A DNA stretch of 64,000 bases from Gammaproteobacteria bacterium. Lineage in GTDB: Bacteria > Pseudomonadota > Gammaproteobacteria > Chromatiales > Chromatiaceae. A model generated the notes under the pieces. The model was not told the origin of the DNA and did not search any database. It worked only from the letters and a program-made list of their open reading frames with translations. The DNA lies in NCBI GenBank assembly GCA_020445255.1, contig JAGRGY010000046.1, forward strand, positions 17,721-81,720. Reading direction: 5' to 3'. Made by a program: the position numbers and the translations under genes. Of this stretch, positions 1 through 9,200 are shown one piece after another; positions within the stretch are counted from its first letter, which is position 1, and every line of letters starts with the position of its first letter.

Positions 1-1
1 G

Positions 2-667
2 GCGGCGGGCGGGGCGACGGGCAAGGGCGCCGCCGCCAAGGGTAAGGCGGCGGCCAAAAAGTCAGCTCCCGACAAGCAGGCTGCCGCCAAGAAACCGGCC
101 GCGACGACGACCGCGACCAAGAAATCGACCACCAAGAAGGCGGCAGTCAAGAAGGCGGCAGTCAAGAAAGCAGCCGCGAAAAAGGTCGCGGCGAAGAAGG
201 CCGCCGCGAAGAAGGCAGCGGTGAAGAAGTCCGTCGCCAGGAAGGCGGCCGCCAAGAAGGCCGTGGTGAAGAAGACGGGTTCAAAAAAGGCGTCATCGAA
301 GAAGACGGCGGCCAAGAAGGCCTCGGTGAAGAAGTCCGCCGCCAGGAAGAAGGTGACCAGGAAGACAGTCACCAAGCGTGCTGCCGTCAAGAAGAGCGTG
401 GCGAAGAAGTCGACGGCCAAGAAGACCACCGCCAGCAAGAAGGTGGCGGGGAAGACAATCGCCAAGCGTGCCGCCGTCAAGAAGAGCGCGGCGGGTAACA
501 AGGCGGCCAACAAGGCCGCGGCTAAGAAAAAGACCGCGGCCAAGAAGAAGGTGGTCGGCAAAGCGGGCGCCGCAAGCGCGTCGGGCAGGAAGGCGGCGGC
601 GAAGAAGACGACAGCGAGGAAGACGGTGAAGAAAGCGGCGTCGAAAAAGGCCGCGCGTCGGCGCTGA
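2..667 (+). CDS. Histone H1-like lysine/alanine-rich DNA-binding protein (5' partial)
   Basis: The reading frame is open from base 2 to the stop at 665-667, so the start lies before the window. The visible 221 codons are almost entirely Ala, Lys, Val, Thr and Ser, arranged as imperfect repeats of the type AAKK, AVKK and TAKK. There is no hydrophobic core, no Cys, and almost no acidic residue. This matches the C-terminal tails of bacterial histone H1-like (AlgP/HctB-type) proteins, which bind DNA non-specifically and affect nucoid compaction. The repeats make the gene prone to length variation by slippage. Any folded N-terminal domain would be upstream and cannot be seen. The gene converges on the small gene at 709-933. 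Confidence 0.85.
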   Translation, partial: AAGGATGKGAAAKGKAAAKKSAPDKQAAAKKPAATTTATKKSTTKKAAVKKAAVKKAAAKKVAAKKAAAKKAAVKKSVARKAAAKKAVVKKTGSKKASSKKTAAKKASVKKSAARKKVTRKTVTKRAAVKKSVAKKSTAKKTTASKKVAGKTIAKRAAVKKSAAGNKAANKAAAKKKTAAKKKVVGKAGAASASGRKAAAKKTTARKTVKKAASKKAARRR

Positions 668-680
668 GGCAGTGGCCACC

Positions 681-704
681 CAGCGCCCCCGGATGGCGGC
701 GCTG
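681..704. terminator. Possible bidirectional stem between convergent genes
   Basis: CAGCGCC (681-687) pairs with GGCGCTG (698-704) around a 10-nt loop. It lies in the 41-nt gap between the H1-like gene (+) and the small minus-strand gene. No T-run follows on either strand, so it is at best a weak or factor-assisted terminator. Confidence 0.3.
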
Positions 705-708
705 CGGG

Positions 709-933
709 TCAGTCGAGTGACGGACCCAGTTGGAAATCGATGGATTCGAATCCGTGTTCCTCGAGCAGGGTGACCACGTCGTCGCTGCTGAAGCCGGGTT
801 CCTGCTCCTCGACCTGCGCGATCAGCCCGGTGACGTGACGATAGAGTTCCTGCGCCTCATAGTCCGGAGGAATTCTCAGCAAGCGGATCCGCGCCTTGTC
901 GGTGGCGGGCAGAATCATAAGCCTGGGTGTCAT
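709..933 (-). CDS. Small conserved-looking protein of unknown function (74 aa)
   Basis: I do not recognise this protein. It has a short basic/hydrophobic N-terminus followed by an acidic helical part with motifs such as YRHVTGLI and VVTLLEEHGFES. There is no signal peptide, membrane segment or Cys. The ATG at 931-933 was chosen because GAGGT lies 8 nt upstream. The frame remains open further upstream, but that extension is Arg/Pro-rich and overlaps the GGDEF/EAL gene, so it looks like an artefact. The gene lies 134 bp downstream of that GGDEF/EAL gene on the same strand. Confidence 0.55.
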   Translation of the reverse strand: MTPRLMILPATDKARIRLLRIPPDYEAQELYRHVTGLIAQVEEQEPGFSSDDVVTLLEEHGFESIDFQLGPSLD

Positions 934-1067
934 GTTGCGTACCTCGATGGCAATGGCGGCCGGACGGCGACTGGGCGGCCATTCTCTACCAAGGCTTACG
1001 CGACCGCACGCCGAAGACCGCGTGCAATTAAGGGGAATGGCCGGGTGTGCTGTGCGCGGCGGCGGGC

Positions 1068-3182
1068 CTACGCGACGCTCTCGTCTTTGCTCGCGAATGC
1101 CGGTTGCAGCCGGATCTCGACCTGCGGCGTTCCGGCGGCCCTGGCGCACGCGATCGGGATGATTTCCGCGGCCGTCACCGGTCGGCTGAAGTGGTATCCC
1201 TGGGCGCAGTCGCAGCCGAGCCGGCGCAGGCGTTCGGCCTGGGCACGCTGCTCGACACCCTCGGCGACCACGCTCGATCCGAGCACGTGCACCATTTCGA
1301 TGATGGTGCCGAGCAGGGCGCTGTCCTGTTCGTTGGACAGGATGTCGGCGACGAACGAGCGATCGATCTTGACGCGGTCGGTCGGCAGTTCGCGCAGCGA
1401 GGCGAGCGTCGAGTAACCGGTGCCGAAATCGTCGAGCGCGATGCTCACGCCGAGGTCGTGCAGCTGGGCGAGCGTCGCGCGCGCATCCGGGTGGGTCTGG
1501 ATCGCGCTCTCGGTGATCTCCAGTTCCAACAGCGCCGGACGCAGGCCGGTGGCAGCGAGTATCGCGTTGACGGTCGAAGGCAGCTCCGGGTCGAGCAGCT
1601 GAATCGGCGAGATGTTGACCGCGACACTCATCTCGGGGACGCCCGCATCGAACCATGCCACAGCCTGGCGGCACGCGGTGGTCAGCACCCATTCGCCGAG
1701 CGCGTCGATCAGCCCGGCCTTCTCGGCGATCGGTATGAACTCGAGCGGCGGGATCAGGCCACGCTCGGGATGGTTCCATCGCACCAGGGCCTCGACCCCG
1801 CAGCAGCCGCCGCCGACGATGTCGAACTGCGGTTGGTAGTACAGCTCGAACTGGCCCCTGTCGAGCGCCTGGCGCAGCTCCTGCTCGATCGTCAGGCGCT
1901 GCTCGGCCGCGCGCGACATCTCGGGCGCATAGCGCGCGAAATGTGACTTGGTCGTGTGCTTGGCGGCATTCATCGCGCTCTCGGCCGCCTTGAGCAGGCC
2001 GAGCGCATTGTCGCCGTCGTCCGGATAGAGCGCGACGCCGATGCTGACGCGCGGGCTGACCGAGCGTGCGCCGAGGCGGACCGGGGTCTGGATCGCGGCG
2101 CGGCAGCGTTGCGCGATCTGCGCAATGTCGTTGTCGTCGTCGACATCGTGAACCAGCAGCGCGATCTCATCACTGCCCAGGCGGGCGGCAAAGTCGCTGC
2201 TGCGCAGCAGCGCACCCACCCGCCGCGCGACCGCCTTCAGCAGGGTGTCGCCGGCCTCGTGACCGAACGTGTCGTTGATGTCCTTGAAGCCGTCCAGGTC
2301 GAGGTACAGCACGGCGAACCTTTGCCGGTCGTCGCGGTGCCGCACGATGCTGTTGTGCAGGCGTTCGTGAAAATGGTGGCGTGACCCGATGCCAGTCAGC
2401 TGGTCGTAGTAGGACAGCTGGTGGGTGCGCGCAACCAGTTCGTCGAGGCGTGCGCGGTGTGCGCTCAGCTCGCTGCGCTGGTCGGCAATCTTCGACACGG
2501 CATCCTCGAGGCGCGCCTGCGTGACCAGACCGCCGATGTATTCGCGGACCATGCGCAGTCCCTGGAGGGTCGCGAATCCGGCCAGCAGCGACTCGACGAT
2601 CAGCAGCAGCCAGCCGGCATCGCCGTCGCGCCACGCCATGTACGCGCTGACGACGAGCAGCGGCAACCACAGCGCGGCGCTGAAACGCAGCCACAGCGAG
2701 CGTTCGAGCGTCAGCGACGTAAAGGCACCCGCAATCAGGCCGAGTGTCGCGACCAGTGCGAGCTCGGTCAGGCGGTCGATCCCGTGCACCAGCAGCAGCA
2801 CGCCAACCAGCGCGCCCCACGAAAAACCGGCCAGATCGACCGACGCGCGGTAGTCATGCGCGAGTTCCAGCGCGCGGCTGCCGGTCGCATCGATCATGCG
2901 GCGGCCGATCCGCATGCGCGTGAGCGCGGACCCGAGCAGCAATAGGAACAGCACGCCGACCGGCGCCCAGTACGGCAGCAGCTGTGGGCTGGCGACGAGG
3001 AACGCCAGCATGGCCACCGGCGTGGCGAGCGGCAGCGGGCCGGTGCGGCGCGCTATCTCGTGCACGGCGGCATCACTGACGTTGCACAGAAAATCGCCTG
3101 GCGTCCTGCAGTCGAGTGCCAGCCAGCGTTCGGCACGCAGCAATGTCGCACTCTCAGGTTGTTTGCTTCGATTGTTGTCCAT
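1068..3182 (-). CDS. Membrane-bound GGDEF/EAL protein, probable cyclic-di-GMP phosphodiesterase
   Basis: About 704 residues. The N-terminal 210 residues contain roughly six hydrophobic segments (about 48-84, 120-155 and 168-205), and a short coiled stretch follows. The GGDEF domain (about 255-420) carries GSDEI at 336-340 in place of GGDEF, so cyclase activity is doubtful although the acidic pair is kept. The EAL domain (about 430-690) has EAL at 464-466, ELEITES, DDFGTGYS, VAEGVE and QGYHFS, the usual metal- and substrate-binding motifs, so c-di-GMP hydrolysis is likely. The GGDEF domain may act as a GTP-binding regulatory module. Three Met codons cluster at 3182-3191; 3182 is preferred because AAGGA lies 8 nt upstream. 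An in-frame start at 3275 is less likely. Confidence 0.9.
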   Translation of the reverse strand: MDNNRSKQPESATLLRAERWLALDCRTPGDFLCNVSDAAVHEIARRTGPLPLATPVAMLAFLVASPQLLPYWAPVGVLFLLLLGSALTRMRIGRRMIDATGSRALELAHDYRASVDLAGFSWGALVGVLLLVHGIDRLTELALVATLGLIAGAFTSLTLERSLWLRFSAALWLPLLVVSAYMAWRDGDAGWLLLIVESLLAGFATLQGLRMVREYIGGLVTQARLEDAVSKIADQRSELSAHRARLDELVARTHQLSYYDQLTGIGSRHHFHERLHNSIVRHRDDRQRFAVLYLDLDGFKDINDTFGHEAGDTLLKAVARRVGALLRSSDFAARLGSDEIALLVHDVDDDNDIAQIAQRCRAAIQTPVRLGARSVSPRVSIGVALYPDDGDNALGLLKAAESAMNAAKHTTKSHFARYAPEMSRAAEQRLTIEQELRQALDRGQFELYYQPQFDIVGGGCCGVEALVRWNHPERGLIPPLEFIPIAEKAGLIDALGEWVLTTACRQAVAWFDAGVPEMSVAVNISPIQLLDPELPSTVNAILAATGLRPALLELEITESAIQTHPDARATLAQLHDLGVSIALDDFGTGYSTLASLRELPTDRVKIDRSFVADILSNEQDSALLGTIIEMVHVLGSSVVAEGVEQRAQAERLRRLGCDCAQGYHFSRPVTAAEIIPIACARAAGTPQVEIRLQPAFASKDESVA

Positions 3183-3359
3183 GTCCATCATCCTTACGCC
3201 GTACTCATCGGCGAACTCGCCGATGGGAATGACCGGGACCGTCGGGCCCGTTCTTATCGGCAATTCTGCGTGCACCCGGGTCGGGCCTCGATCGGGGATT
3301 GGCGGATTGCGTACATCGAAATTCCTGGTTCCGTGGTGGCCATCGCGTCGTCGCGCGGT

Positions 3360-4193
3360 TCAATGCACCGATGTGGGTTCGGAGCCGCGCTCGGATGGAT
3401 CCGCCGACCGGTCGTTCGACGCGACGCGATCGGCGCGCAGCACGCCCTGGGCGATGAAACTCGCCGCTTCGGCCTGGATGTCGAGCAGGTCCCGGTCGTT
3501 CCAGGGCAGCTCACGACTGTCGATCCACAATACGTAGCGGGTTCGCGCCTCGACCAGCTGGGCGTAAACGCGCAGGCGCGAACCGGTCCAGCGCAGATTG
3601 CAGCCCAGCAGGAAATCCGCGTCGTGCTCTTCTTCGACGTTTTTCGCGCCGTGCGCCCCGTTGTGGCCGTGTTTGCCGGCGGCGCCAAGCGGGGCGAGCA
3701 TGAACTGATCCGCATCGGCCAGCGCCAGGCACACCTCGCTCAGAAATCCCTTGCAGAAGTCTTTGTGTTCGGCGGCCTGGCTGAGGCAGTCGAACGACTC
3801 GATGGCCATGACCGGATGATGGCGGTCCCCGCGCGGGGGCTGTGCCATCGCGCGCCGCTCGACGCTTACCCGGTACGCGCCCAGCGGCAGGCGCAACCGC
3901 AGCGGATTGTTGCGCCCGGCATTGTTGTAGTAATGGTCGAGTTTCAGGCGCAGCTTGTTGGCCGTGACCCTGACCAGGGTATTGGTCTGTGGGTCGAAAT
4001 CCTCACCGCGACCGAACACCTCGATACCGATCGCGTAGCCGCTGAGGTTGCGCTCGCGGCCGGCCAGAGTCTCGAAAACGGCATAGGTCAGAAACTCCTT
4101 CAGCCGCTTGGCACTCCGAAACTCGTCGCTGTTGACGATGCGCCGCAGCTCCTGCAGCACCTGTTCTTCATCGATGTTTACGTGTGCGTCCAT
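3360..4193 (-). CDS. TolB-like/adenylate-cyclase-associated domain protein
   Basis: 277 residues and soluble. The N-terminal ~95 residues (FRSAKRLKEFLTYAV through LVRVTANKLRLKLDHYY) match the helical domain found at the N-terminus of many proteobacterial proteins annotated as adenylate-cyclase-like or TolB/TPR regulators. The rest (MAIESFDCL, FCKGFLSEVCLAL, FLLGCNLRWTGSRLRVYAQLVEA, LWIDSRELPW) matches the TolB-like fold that usually follows. The C-terminal TPR region typical of longer members is absent, so this is a short member. The ATG at 4193 has GAGGGCGGA just upstream. The gene lies downstream of the phosphorelay genes on the same strand, 285 bp away, and could be an output or target, but its function is unknown. 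Confidence 0.65.
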   Translation of the reverse strand: MDAHVNIDEEQVLQELRRIVNSDEFRSAKRLKEFLTYAVFETLAGRERNLSGYAIGIEVFGRGEDFDPQTNTLVRVTANKLRLKLDHYYNNAGRNNPLRLRLPLGAYRVSVERRAMAQPPRGDRHHPVMAIESFDCLSQAAEHKDFCKGFLSEVCLALADADQFMLAPLGAAGKHGHNGAHGAKNVEEEHDADFLLGCNLRWTGSRLRVYAQLVEARTRYVLWIDSRELPWNDRDLLDIQAEAASFIAQGVLRADRVASNDRSADPSERGSEPTSVH

Positions 4194-4366
4194 GGTTCCG
4201 CCCTCGCGACCGCCGCCCGCGGTCGCGTCGTCGGACGGCGCGCCACAGGCATATCCGCAGCACTGGACCCCCCAGTGCCTGCTGAGGGAAATGATCGGCG
4301 GTCGGCGGTCGGTGGCGTATCGGAGGGTCCCTGATAGCCGGGTTCGAAATCCCTGAATCGTGCCCA

Positions 4367-4413
4367 GGTCCCACCACCGCCTGTGGGTCCAGGTGGTGGT
4401 GGGACCCACAGGC
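4367..4413. repeat. Two overlapping, mutually exclusive inverted repeats
   Basis: GGTCCCACCACC (4367-4378) is a perfect inverted repeat of GGTGGTGGGACC (4395-4406). GCCTGTGGGTCC (4379-4390) is a perfect inverted repeat of GGACCCACAGGC (4402-4413). The right arms overlap at 4402-4406, so the two 12-bp stems compete. The element sits in the 285-bp gap after the NarL-type regulator and before the TolB-like gene. No T-run follows on the minus strand, so it is not a classic intrinsic terminator. Confidence 0.6.
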
Positions 4414-4478
4414 GCGCGCTCGAAGTGTTAGTGACTACTCACATGGGCGGCGGCAATGAAGCGCCGCCAGGCGGCGGG

Positions 4479-5129
4479 TCAGTCGCCGAGCGAGGTGATG
4501 CCCTGGCGGATCGCGTACTTGGTCAGCTCGGCGATGCTGTGCATGTCGAGCTTGTCCATGATCTTCTTGCGGTGGGTCTCGACGGTCTTGACGCTGACGA
4601 ACAGGCGCTCGGCGATCTCGGCCGTCGAGTGGCCTTCGGCGATCAGCTGCAGCGTTTCCTTCTCGCGTGCGGTGAGCGGTGAGGTGTCACCGTCACCGGA
4701 CAGCTGGCCCAGTGCGAGATCCTGCAGGATGCCGCCCGATGCCTGTGGGCTCACATACATTCGTCCGGCGACCAGCGCGCGGAGCGCGGTAACGATCTCC
4801 TCGAAGGCATCGTCCTTGAGCAGGTAACCCAGTGCCCCTGCCTCGAGCATCTGCTTGACGAACCGGCTGTCCGAGTGCATCGACAGCGCCAGCACGCGCA
4901 CCTCGGGCTGCACGGTGAGCAGTTGCCGGGTGGCCTCGATGCCGTTCAGCTCGCTCATCGCCACGTCCATGATGACGATCTGCGGTTGCAGCTGGCGGGC
5001 GAGCCTTATCCCTTCGCGGCCGTTGCCGGCCTCGCCGACGACCTCGAAGGCACCGTCATCCTCGATCAGCCGGCGCAGTCCCTCGCGCACGATCTTGTGA
5101 TCGTCGACGATCATGATCCGGGTCTTCAT
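4479..5129 (-). CDS. NarL/FixJ-type two-component response regulator
   Basis: 216 residues: an N-terminal receiver (D9/D10 acidic pocket, phospho-acceptor D55, conserved Lys in YLLKDD) and a C-terminal LuxR-type helix-turn-helix (LTAREKETLQLIAEG, VSVKTVETHRKKIMDKL). This is a DNA-binding transcription regulator activated by phosphorylation. Its start overlaps the end of the receiver-kinase gene by 4 nt (ATGA, 5126-5129), so the two are translationally coupled. The upstream HisKA_3-type kinase is the natural partner, because this kinase class normally pairs with NarL-type regulators. Target genes are unknown. Confidence 0.93.
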   Translation of the reverse strand: MKTRIMIVDDHKIVREGLRRLIEDDGAFEVVGEAGNGREGIRLARQLQPQIVIMDVAMSELNGIEATRQLLTVQPEVRVLALSMHSDSRFVKQMLEAGALGYLLKDDAFEEIVTALRALVAGRMYVSPQASGGILQDLALGQLSGDGDTSPLTAREKETLQLIAEGHSTAEIAERLFVSVKTVETHRKKIMDKLDMHSIAELTKYAIRQGITSLGD

Positions 5130-6244
5130 TTCTGTTCCTCGCCGTTTCCCGACCTTTCCCCCATCGGGACCTGCAGCACGACGTGGGTCCCGCCGTTGTG
5201 CAGGATCTGCAGATGTCCGCCGAGCATGTCGATGCGGTCGCGCAACGTGAACAGGCCGTAACCGCCGTTAACCCCCGGCTGGGTTTCCGCAGCGGTCTGC
5301 CGCATGCCGACCCCATCGTCCCGGATCTCGATGACCATGTCGCCGTCCTGGGTGTTCAGCGCGATCGATGCACGCGACGCGCGCGCATGCTTGACGATGT
5401 TGATCAGCAACTCGCGGATCGACTGGAACAGGAACACCCGGGTCTCCTCGCGCAGCCCACTATAGGCCTCGGCGCTGTCGACACGAAAGTCTATCCCGTG
5501 TTTGCCGAGGGTGGTCTCGGCCAGCCATTCGACGGCCGGGCCGAGGCCCAGCTCGTACAGTGCCGACGGGCTGAGCTCGACCATCAGGGTGCGCAGTTCC
5601 TTGAGCGTGGTATCGACGTCGCGCGTCACGGCGTCGAATTCGGCGGCGTGGCCGGCATCCGCCACATTGCGCAGCCGACCGAGGTTCATCTTGGCAAGGG
5701 CAAGGCGTTGCGCCGGTCCGTCGTGCAGTTCCTGTGCGATGCGCCGGCGCTCGCGCTCTTCGGCCAGCACCAGTTCGGCGCTGACCAGGCGCAGGCTCTC
5801 GGTGCGCTCCCTGACGCGATCCTCGAGGCCCTGGTTCTGGCGTTCGAGTTCGAGTCGCGCGCTGCACAAGGCCAGGTGGGTGCGAATACGCGCCTTGACT
5901 GTCGGTGGACTGATCGGTTTGGCGATGTAGTCGACGGCGCCCAGGCCGAGGCCGTAGGTCTCGCCCTCGACATCGTCGCGCGCGGTCAGGAATATCACCG
6001 GTATGTCGCGGCCGAGCGGGTCGCTCTTGATGCGTCGGCATGTTTCGTAGCCGTCGATGCCGGGCATCAGTACGTCGAGCAGGATCAGATGCGGCGGATC
6101 GTCGCTGCGCAGGCGCGCCAATCCCTGCTCGCCACTCTTGGCAACGATGATGCGGTAGTCGTGTCGCAGTATCTCGACCAGCACGTCGAGATACTGCTTC
6201 TCGTCATCGATAACGAGGATCTTTTCTTTGTCTTCCATCGTCAT
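5126..6244 (-). CDS. Receiver domain fused to HisKA_3-type histidine kinase
   Basis: 372 residues, no membrane segment. Residues 1-125 are a receiver (IDDEK acidic pocket, phospho-acceptor D57, Lys109 in AKPI). A coiled linker spans about 130-165. The dimerisation/phosphotransfer domain carries RRIAQELHDGPAQ with H174. The ATPase domain (about 265-365) has IREL, IRDDGVGM and GGYGLFTLRDRI. It can therefore receive phosphate on D57 and signal to its own kinase core, which would phosphorylate the NarL-type regulator. It overlaps the genes on both sides by 4 nt, making it the middle of a three-gene relay with the giant kinase upstream. Confidence 0.92.
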   Translation of the reverse strand: MTMEDKEKILVIDDEKQYLDVLVEILRHDYRIIVAKSGEQGLARLRSDDPPHLILLDVLMPGIDGYETCRRIKSDPLGRDIPVIFLTARDDVEGETYGLGLGAVDYIAKPISPPTVKARIRTHLALCSARLELERQNQGLEDRVRERTESLRLVSAELVLAEERERRRIAQELHDGPAQRLALAKMNLGRLRNVADAGHAAEFDAVTRDVDTTLKELRTLMVELSPSALYELGLGPAVEWLAETTLGKHGIDFRVDSAEAYSGLREETRVFLFQSIRELLINIVKHARASRASIALNTQDGDMVIEIRDDGVGMRQTAAETQPGVNGGYGLFTLRDRIDMLGGHLQILHNGGTHVVLQVPMGERSGNGEEQK

Positions 6245-9200
6245 CCTGCGTGGGGTGGCTGTTCGGCGTCAATTGTTGCGACCAGCTCGGCGAGCGTCGC
6301 TGCCGCCGCATCGAAGTCGTAGTCTTCGAGTTCGGTGCACAACTGCCGGTGGAGAGGCCGTGCGGCGTCGCTGAGCCGCACCCCGGCGAGTGCCTTTGCG
6401 CGTTGCAGCGACGTGGCGTCACCGGATCCGATCAGGTGTTGCAGTTCAGCAAGCCACTCACCGACATCGGCCGCATCGAGCGCGTCGGGTGACGGTTCCC
6501 CGGCTGCGGCGTTGCTGTCGACATAGATCCGGGCCGCATCGCGCGCCTGCGACAACGCGAGTGCCAGGCTGGGCAGGCCGCTGCGGACAGCGGCGATGTC
6601 GCTGGAGCGCGCATGGCGCTCGAGCATCGTCACGATCTGCTGGACCGCGCTCGCACCGATATTGCCGGCCACCCCTTTGAGCGTGTGTAGCGCCCGTTCC
6701 GCGCGGTCGCAGTCCTCATGCCGGCAGGCCGATTCGATGCCTGCCGTGGTATCCGCAAAGCGTGCGGAGAAGTCGTCGAGCAGACGGGCGTAGAGCGCCT
6801 GGTTGCCACCGACACGCATGAGACCGGTGGCGAAATCGATTGCACCGTTGTCGAATTGATTCCGCACGGTGCCGGTGCGATCGGTTGAATCGTCGGATTC
6901 ACGTGGGCCATCCGGCGGCGGGCTGCCTTCTGCTCCGCGCTCCAGCCACGCCTGCAGCGTCCGGTGCAGCCGCACCGGGTCGACCGGCTTGGTGATGTGA
7001 CCGTTCATTCCTGCATCGAGCGAACGGTCGGCGTCGCCGGACATGGCGTTCGCCGTCATCGCCAGTATCGGCAGCGAGCCGAGGCCCGCGGACTGGCGGA
7101 TGTGCGCCGTCGTTTCGTAGCCATCCATGTCGGGCATCTGGATATCCATCAGGACCAGGTCGGGGCGCTCGGCGACGACCATCTCGAGACATTGCATGCC
7201 GCTCCCGGCGACCCGGACCTCGAGGCCCATTTGCTGCAGGATCTCACGGGCGACCTGCTGATTGATCGGGTTGTCCTCGACCAGCAGCACCTTGCCGTGC
7301 AGACGGTGCAGGGGTTCACCGGTGACGGCGCGCGACGGGTCTTGCTGCGCGCCGTGCTCGGGACGCATGGCGTTTGCCACCGCGTCCAGCAGGTGTGACG
7401 GCGTGATCGGCTTGACCAGGAAGCCATCGATGCGGCCCAGTTCCAGACCGGCATCCATCGCGGCGCGGCCATAGGCCGTCATCAGGATGATGCGCGGCTG
7501 CACGTCGAGGTCGCTGTCACGCACGGCGTTGGCAGTCGCTATGCCGTCGAGTCCCGGCATGCGCCAATCGATCAGCAGCAGGTCGTATGGCCGGCGTTCC
7601 CCGACAATGCGCTTCAGTGCGGCCTCGCCGGAGGACGCGACATCGACCCGGAACGACAGCGACAACAGCAGGTCTCCGAGGACCTGGCGCGTGATCGTGT
7701 TGTCGTCGACCAGCAGCACGCGCAGATTCCCCGCATCGAAGCGCTGTCGTTCCGGCAGCGGGGCAGCGACGCCAAACGGCAGTTCGAACGTGAACCGGCT
7801 GCCCGCGCCAGGCGTGCTCTCGGCGTGGATCGTGCCGTTCATCAATTCGCAAAGCTGCCGGCAGATCGACAGACCCAGCCCGGTGCCGCCATATTCCCGG
7901 GTCGTCGAACCATCGGCCTGCGTGAATGGTTCGAACAACTGCTCGATCTTTTCCGCACTGATCCCGACACCGCTGTCCTCGACTGTGAATTGCAAGCGCA
8001 GGGGGTCTGCCTCCTGCGACGCGTGGATGCGTACTACGATGCTTCCCTTCTCGGTGAACTTGGTTGCGTTGCCGACCAGATTGGTCAGGATCTGCGCCAG
8101 CCGGTGGGGATCGCCGTGCAGGCGGCCGGGCACCGCCGATCCCACATCGTAGACGAATTCGACCGGCTTTTCGGCCAGGCGCGTACTGGCCATGGTCGCG
8201 ATATTGTCGAGCACCTCGCCGAGATCGAAATCGATATGTTCGATGCGCAGCTGGCCGGCATCGATCTTCGACAGGTCGAGGATGTCGTCGATCAGGCTCA
8301 GCAGCGAACTGGCCGATACCTGGATCTTGCCGAGATAGTCCTGTTGTTGCAGCGAAAGCTGTGTACGGTTGAGCAGGTGCCCGAGGCCGACGATCGCATT
8401 CATTGGTGTGCGTATCTCGTGGCTCATGTTGGCCAGGAACTGGCCCTTGAAGCGATTTGCCTGCTCTGCCTGTTCTTTCGCGCGCGCCAGTTCCTGTTCC
8501 ATGCGGTGACGATCGCTGATGTCGAATATCGTGCCGTCGAGATACTTGGGCTCGCCGTCAGCACCATAGATGGCCTGACCCTTGGCATACACCCAATGCG
8601 TGTCCCCGTTGCCGTCAATGACCCGGTACTCGTTCACGTACGGCCGGCGTTCCTCGATGGCTAGCGCTGTGTTCTCTGCAATCGGTTCGATATCCTCCGG
8701 GTGCATCAGTTCAGCGAATGTCCGGCGCGGATTGTCCCCGGTGAAATCCTCCGCCGGATAGCCGCTCAGGTTGCGAATCCCGTCGCTGATGAAAAGCATG
8801 TGCCAGGGGTGCCGAGGCATGCAGCGGTAAATCGTTCCCGGGATGTTGGCGACCAGCGTGCGGAACTTCTCCTCGCTCGCCTCTACATTCGCCAGCAGTA
8901 TGCCCTTGACCCTGTTGGCCTCCAGGGCGCGATCCCTGGCCTCGGCCAGCGCCACTTCCATTCGACGACGTTCGGTGATGTTGACGACGACGCCGAGCAT
9001 CGCGGTCTGGCCATCAAAGACGATCGGTATCGCCGACAGCAGGCCTTCGATCAGCGAACCGTCGCGCGCGCGGTACTGAACCTCTTCACCAAGCAGCTGG
9101 CCGTCACGCGCCACCTTCTCGAGGATGTGTTCGCGTTGCCCGGGCCGCGAATAGAAATGCGACGTGTTCATGCCGATGATCGACGCGCCTTCGCCGAACT

